A stretch of DNA of 7,752 nt from positions 1 to 7,752 of the forward strand of contig JAGGTM010000004.1 in assembly GCA_021163745.1 (NCBI GenBank), in the 5' to 3' direction. Made by a program: the position numbers and the translations under genes. Source of the DNA: a bacterium. Its GTDB lineage: Bacteria > Patescibacteriota > Minisyncoccia > Portnoybacterales > JAGGTM01. Shown here in pieces: positions 5,219 to 7,752 of this stretch (positions within the stretch are counted from its first letter, which is position 1; every line of letters begins with the position of its first letter). Under the pieces are notes generated by a model, which saw only the letters and a list, made by a program, of their open reading frames with translations, was not told the DNA's origin and made no database searches.

Positions 5219-5806
5219 ATGAGAAAATTTTTGTTTTTTTCTTTTTTCTTGATGTTGTTAGCAGCCACAGCAGTGGCGGGAGTTTATCCGGTAGCAATAG
5301 GACAGGTAGAAGTAGAAAAATACAATGCTGTTCGGATATACACTAGCAATCCCTGTGGTTTAGTCATTCTTTCCATTCGCATAGATGGCGCTACAAGAAA
5401 CGGAGAAAATTTTGGAGCAGATCAAGTTGAAGGAAAAATTGCATATCTTCACTCCAAAATTCTCAATCATCGGCACGGAGATACCGATGATATTCTTGCG
5501 GAAGCGATAATCAGGAATGGAAGAGCGATATTTGTTTTTTCTAATCCTGCGGTGTTATGGGATACCCCGGTGGAGGACAGATACTGGCTGAGCGTAGATG
5601 TTCCCGGCGAGAACGCATGGGGATATATTCCGGATAGCTATTTTACCCTCCCAGACAATCAGGGGCAGCCGGGTATTCAAGTTCTTTATCTTCCCGGAGG
5701 GGAAATTTTTCCCGGAATCTCTTTAGACATCTGGATTCCAACCGGGTGTGTGAATCAAATTTATACTTGCCCGGGATGTGATAGCGGAAATCGGGACTAC
5801 CGTTAA
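5219..5806 (+). CDS. Secreted protein of unknown function, cysteine-containing C-terminus
   Basis: I do not recognise the family. Residues 1-20 form a clear Sec signal peptide: basic MRK, a hydrophobic core FLFFSFFLMLL, and AVA before the likely cleavage at A20/G21. The mature part, about 175 residues, is predicted to be exported and is beta-like, with many alternating hydrophobic stretches (VRIYTS, LVILSIRI, AIFVFSNP, YWLSVDVPG) and turns rich in G, P, N and D. Cysteines are at 46, 177, 184 and 187; the last two make a CPGC motif near a short polar tail. No sortase motif or second membrane segment is seen. The start is fixed by AGGAGGTG (5207-5214), six bases before ATG. Base composition differs from its neighbours: 31 of 60 bases in 5581-5640 are G or C, against 13 of 60 in 6541-6600. 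It is followed directly by a terminator, so it is the last gene of its transcript. Adhesin, glycan-binding or pilin-like roles are possible but unsupported. Confidence 0.8.
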   Translation: MRKFLFFSFFLMLLAATAVAGVYPVAIGQVEVEKYNAVRIYTSNPCGLVILSIRIDGATRNGENFGADQVEGKIAYLHSKILNHRHGDTDDILAEAIIRNGRAIFVFSNPAVLWDTPVEDRYWLSVDVPGENAWGYIPDSYFTLPDNQGQPGIQVLYLPGGEIFPGISLDIWIPTGCVNQIYTCPGCDSGNRDYR

Positions 5807-5826
5807 TTATTAAAAACCCAAAAACC

Positions 5827-5857
5827 AAAAACGCTGGCAAAAATGCCAGCGTTTTTT
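5827..5857. terminator. Bidirectional intrinsic terminator between convergent genes
   Basis: ACGCTGGC (5831-5838) and GCCAGCGT (5845-5852) form a perfect eight-pair stem around AAAAAT, with an A-run on the left and six T's on the right. It serves the secreted-protein gene ending at 5806 on the + strand and the membrane-protein gene ending at 5875 on the - strand. Confidence 0.92.
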
Positions 5858-5874
5858 AATACCACTTCCATTTT

Positions 5875-7149
5875 TTAGCCAGTATTTTTCTGAACAAAAC
5901 CCATAAATCCGCCAATTAATGCCCAGAAAATCCACTGAATTGCTGTTGCCTTTAAAAGATTATCAGCAAATGCCATAGCAAAAACAGAAACACATAAAGC
6001 AAATAAAATCAATGAAAATAATTTTTGTTCTTGTAAAAGTTTATTTTTATGAGAATTTTCTAAAAATATAAGTTTATCAGAAGTTCCTTTAATATATCTT
6101 TGCCATAAAATTTTTAATAGATTAAAAATTAAAAATAAATAAGAAATCAGTCCCAAAATTCCAAGTTCCACAGATGTTTTCAAATAATCATTATGGGCAT
6201 CTGTGCTTCCGAATTTAACCCCCCTTATATTCTCTGTTAAAACATTAAAAGTTCCTATGCCAAATCCCTGTATGGGTTTTGCCTTAAATACTTCTGCCAT
6301 ATCTTTCCATAATTTAATTCTCCATACCACCGAGCCATAAGGGTCTAATTCAAATAATTCGTTAATTCTTAAAGAAACAGAAGGAATAATCAAATACACC
6401 AATAAAAGTATGCATAAACTTGTTAAAAGTAATTTTCTGTATTTTAACATTCCTATTATAAAAATTATTAAAATAAAACCAAGCCAGGCAATTCTGGAAT
6501 AGGTAAGACAGAGCAAAAGAGATAAAAAGAAAACTCCAAACCCGAATAAAAGTTTTCTAGTATAAAAGAAATAAAATAATAAGATGGATAGAATAATAAG
6601 CAGATAAATGGCAAAACTATTTGGATGAGCGAATGTTCCATAGATTCTATTGGAAAATCCGGATATATCACTGGTCATTCCTTTATGAAAAGAATACTGA
6701 TAAATTCCCAAAATAACAGGAATAAGAGATGAAATAAGTATTACATTAATTAGATTTTTAAATGTTTTTTTTGTTTTAATTAGAAAAAATGAGAGAGAAT
6801 AAATAGAAAATATACTTAAAATTCTTATAAACTCTCTTAAACTGGTCAATTTATCTATAGAATAGAATATGCTTATAAAACCAAAACACAGAAAAATAGA
6901 AATGGGCAAAAATAACGGAATTTTTTTGAATTTAAATTTTAGAGATAATAGCAAACTTATACCCAATAATATCGCAAAAAATCCTATCAAAGAAGCAAAA
7001 TTAATAGGAGGAAATTTTTTAAACTTAAAAATAACAAAATCTGAAAATATATCTAAATTTACCCGCAAAAACAGAAATAACCATAAAATCCAGAGAAGTT
7101 TCTTTTCCTTGACAATTTTTCCGATATTTGTTATAGTTTGATTTACCAT
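5875..7149 (-). CDS. O-antigen ligase / polymerase (Wzy_C, WaaL-like) membrane protein
   Basis: Probably transfers or polymerises undecaprenyl-linked glycan on the outer face of the cytoplasmic membrane. About 424 residues, with some ten or more hydrophobic segments along its length and one large loop at about residues 255-325. Family marks: GTFAHPNSFAIYL (about 171-183), TYSR (216-219) at a membrane end, WRIKLW (276-281), GFGIGTF (295-301), and DAHNDYLKTSVELGILG (317-333), whose H319 matches the conserved loop histidine of ligases. Ligase and polymerase (Wzy) members cannot be separated by sequence reading alone. ATG at 7149 is preferred; a TTG at 7164 would add five residues (MILSN), but neither has an SD. 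Its ATG overlaps that of the divergent radical SAM gene. Codons are very AT-rich. It converges on the secreted-protein gene across a shared terminator and lies near a Wzz-like gene, consistent with a glycan assembly locus. Confidence 0.85.
   Translation of the reverse strand: MVNQTITNIGKIVKEKKLLWILWLFLFLRVNLDIFSDFVIFKFKKFPPINFASLIGFFAILLGISLLLSLKFKFKKIPLFLPISIFLCFGFISIFYSIDKLTSLREFIRILSIFSIYSLSFFLIKTKKTFKNLINVILISSLIPVILGIYQYSFHKGMTSDISGFSNRIYGTFAHPNSFAIYLLIILSILLFYFFYTRKLLFGFGVFFLSLLLCLTYSRIAWLGFILIIFIIGMLKYRKLLLTSLCILLLVYLIIPSVSLRINELFELDPYGSVVWRIKLWKDMAEVFKAKPIQGFGIGTFNVLTENIRGVKFGSTDAHNDYLKTSVELGILGLISYLFLIFNLLKILWQRYIKGTSDKLIFLENSHKNKLLQEQKLFSLILFALCVSVFAMAFADNLLKATAIQWIFWALIGGFMGFVQKNTG
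7109..7137 (+). promoter_or_regulatory. Promoter of the radical SAM gene, inside the divergent gene
   Basis: A perfect TTGACA (7109-7114), exactly 17 bases, then TATAGT (7132-7137) preceded by the extended -10 TG (7129-7130). The predicted start is near 7144, only about four bases before the ATG at 7148, so the mRNA would be leaderless or nearly so. The whole promoter lies within the first codons of the opposite-strand gene. Confidence 0.75.
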
Positions 7150-7752
7150 GTTAGATAGTATCAATAAAGAGAAATTTGAGAAAACGGGAATTGATGCTAA
7201 AAAGCTCGGATTTGAGGATGCAGTAATTGCTGTAACTTACAGATGCAACAGCAGATGTAGGATGTGTGATATATGGAAGAAAAATCCTGGTATAGAAAAT
7301 GAACTGCAGCTCAGTGACTACTATAAACTACCACAAACTCTTAAAAATGTCAATATTTCTGGCGGGGAGCCGTTCTTAAAAGAAAATTTAGAAGAGATTA
7401 TAGAGGCAATCAATAAAACCTGTAATTTTCCTAAAATAATTATTTCTACAAACGGACTTTTGCCTGAAATAATAACAGAAAAAACAAGAAAAATTCTTAA
7501 ATTGCAAAAGAACAATATTGGAATTGCTGTTTCTATTGATGGCATAGGAGAAAATCATAATAGAATAAGAGGAATTGATAATGCATTTGATAAAGCAATA
7601 GAAACCCTTGTATCTCTTAAAAAATTAAAAGTTAAAAACTTAAAAATTGCTTTTACTGCCGGAGATTACAATATCAATCAATTGAAAAAAGTTTATCAGT
7701 TATCAAGAAAATTGAATGTAGAATTTAGTTTAGCAGTAGTTCATAGTTCTGA
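7148..7752 (+). CDS. Radical SAM domain protein, 3' end truncated by the window
   Basis: A radical S-adenosylmethionine enzyme of the MoaA/PqqE/SPASM-like group. The cluster motif CxxxCxxC is at C33, C37 and C40 (YRCNSRCRMCDIW); the cysteines bind the 4Fe-4S cluster that cleaves SAM. ISGGEP (70-75) is the SAM amino-group motif. IISTNG and VSIDG are typical later strands of the partial barrel, and RIRG follows as in MoaA-like proteins. 201 residues are visible and the frame is still open at the window end, so any C-terminal SPASM or twitch domain cannot be seen. ATG at 7148 is firm, because TGA at 7139-7141 closes the frame just upstream. There is no SD, and a strong promoter sits just ahead. 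The substrate is unknown. The divergent neighbour suggests envelope glycan or peptide modification, but that is association only. Confidence 0.9.
   Translation, partial: MLDSINKEKFEKTGIDAKKLGFEDAVIAVTYRCNSRCRMCDIWKKNPGIENELQLSDYYKLPQTLKNVNISGGEPFLKENLEEIIEAINKTCNFPKIIISTNGLLPEIITEKTRKILKLQKNNIGIAVSIDGIGENHNRIRGIDNAFDKAIETLVSLKKLKVKNLKIAFTAGDYNINQLKKVYQLSRKLNVEFSLAVVHSS
7155..7160 (-). promoter_or_regulatory. Candidate -10 box for the ligase-family gene
   Basis: On the - strand TACTAT lies at -11 to -6 from the ATG at 7149, the same spacing as TATAAT ahead of rnhA, which would give a leaderless mRNA. A weak -35 (TTCTCA, 16-base spacer, at 7177-7182) matches four of six consensus bases. The site is inside the coding region of the radical SAM gene. 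Confidence 0.35.

Noticed and set aside
6869..7141. 90-codon + strand ORF opposite the ligase-family gene
   Set aside because: It is the antisense of membrane-segment codons and is lysine/asparagine-rich as expected for such shadows; the sense frame is clearly the real gene.
7162..7164. TTG start for the ligase-family gene
   Set aside because: It adds only five residues, has no SD, and would deepen the overlap with the radical SAM gene; ATG at 7149 is simpler, though not proven.

Overview
The window looks like part of an AT-rich bacterial chromosome. Small housekeeping genes are joined by gene-free gaps full of hairpins and short repeats, and an envelope-polysaccharide region follows. The Pgk and RecJ sequences, the mixture of genes with no Shine-Dalgarno (SD) and genes with a perfect one, and the tRNA with no encoded CCA would fit a Candidate Phyla Radiation lineage (Parcubacteria-like). 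This placement rests on general resemblance only, with no search behind it. TGA is used as a stop and tryptophan is TGG throughout, so the standard code fits.

Region 1 (1-3653) is housekeeping. It holds phosphoglycerate kinase (pgk, 5' end cut off by the window), then after a 12-base gap the single-strand exonuclease gene recJ, then a C/G-rich repeat block, then ribonuclease HI (rnhA). The rnhA start codon sits directly behind a perfect TATAAT box and a heptamer repeat, which suggests a leaderless mRNA.

Region 2 (3654-4338) has no protein gene. It holds a tRNA-Leu(UAG) bracketed by two nearly identical palindromic repeats, a 12-bp tandem duplication, a terminator-like hairpin, a strong promoter, and a structured leader of about 130 nt for the next gene.

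Region 3 (4339-7752) is envelope related. It holds a short Wzz-like chain-length protein; a gap with three successive hairpins and an 8-codon ORF with an ideal SD; a secreted protein of unknown function that is noticeably richer in G+C; a strong bidirectional terminator; a convergent O-antigen ligase/polymerase-family membrane protein; and a divergent radical SAM protein cut off by the window end. The ligase-family and radical SAM genes start head to head, with their ATG codons sharing the palindrome CATG, so each promoter must lie inside the other gene.

The Wzz-like protein and the ligase/polymerase-family protein would act together in assembling a surface glycan. The radical SAM enzyme and the secreted protein are linked to them by position only. 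The most unusual features are the overlapping divergent starts, the structured wzz leader, and the hairpin plus mini-ORF ahead of the secreted protein.
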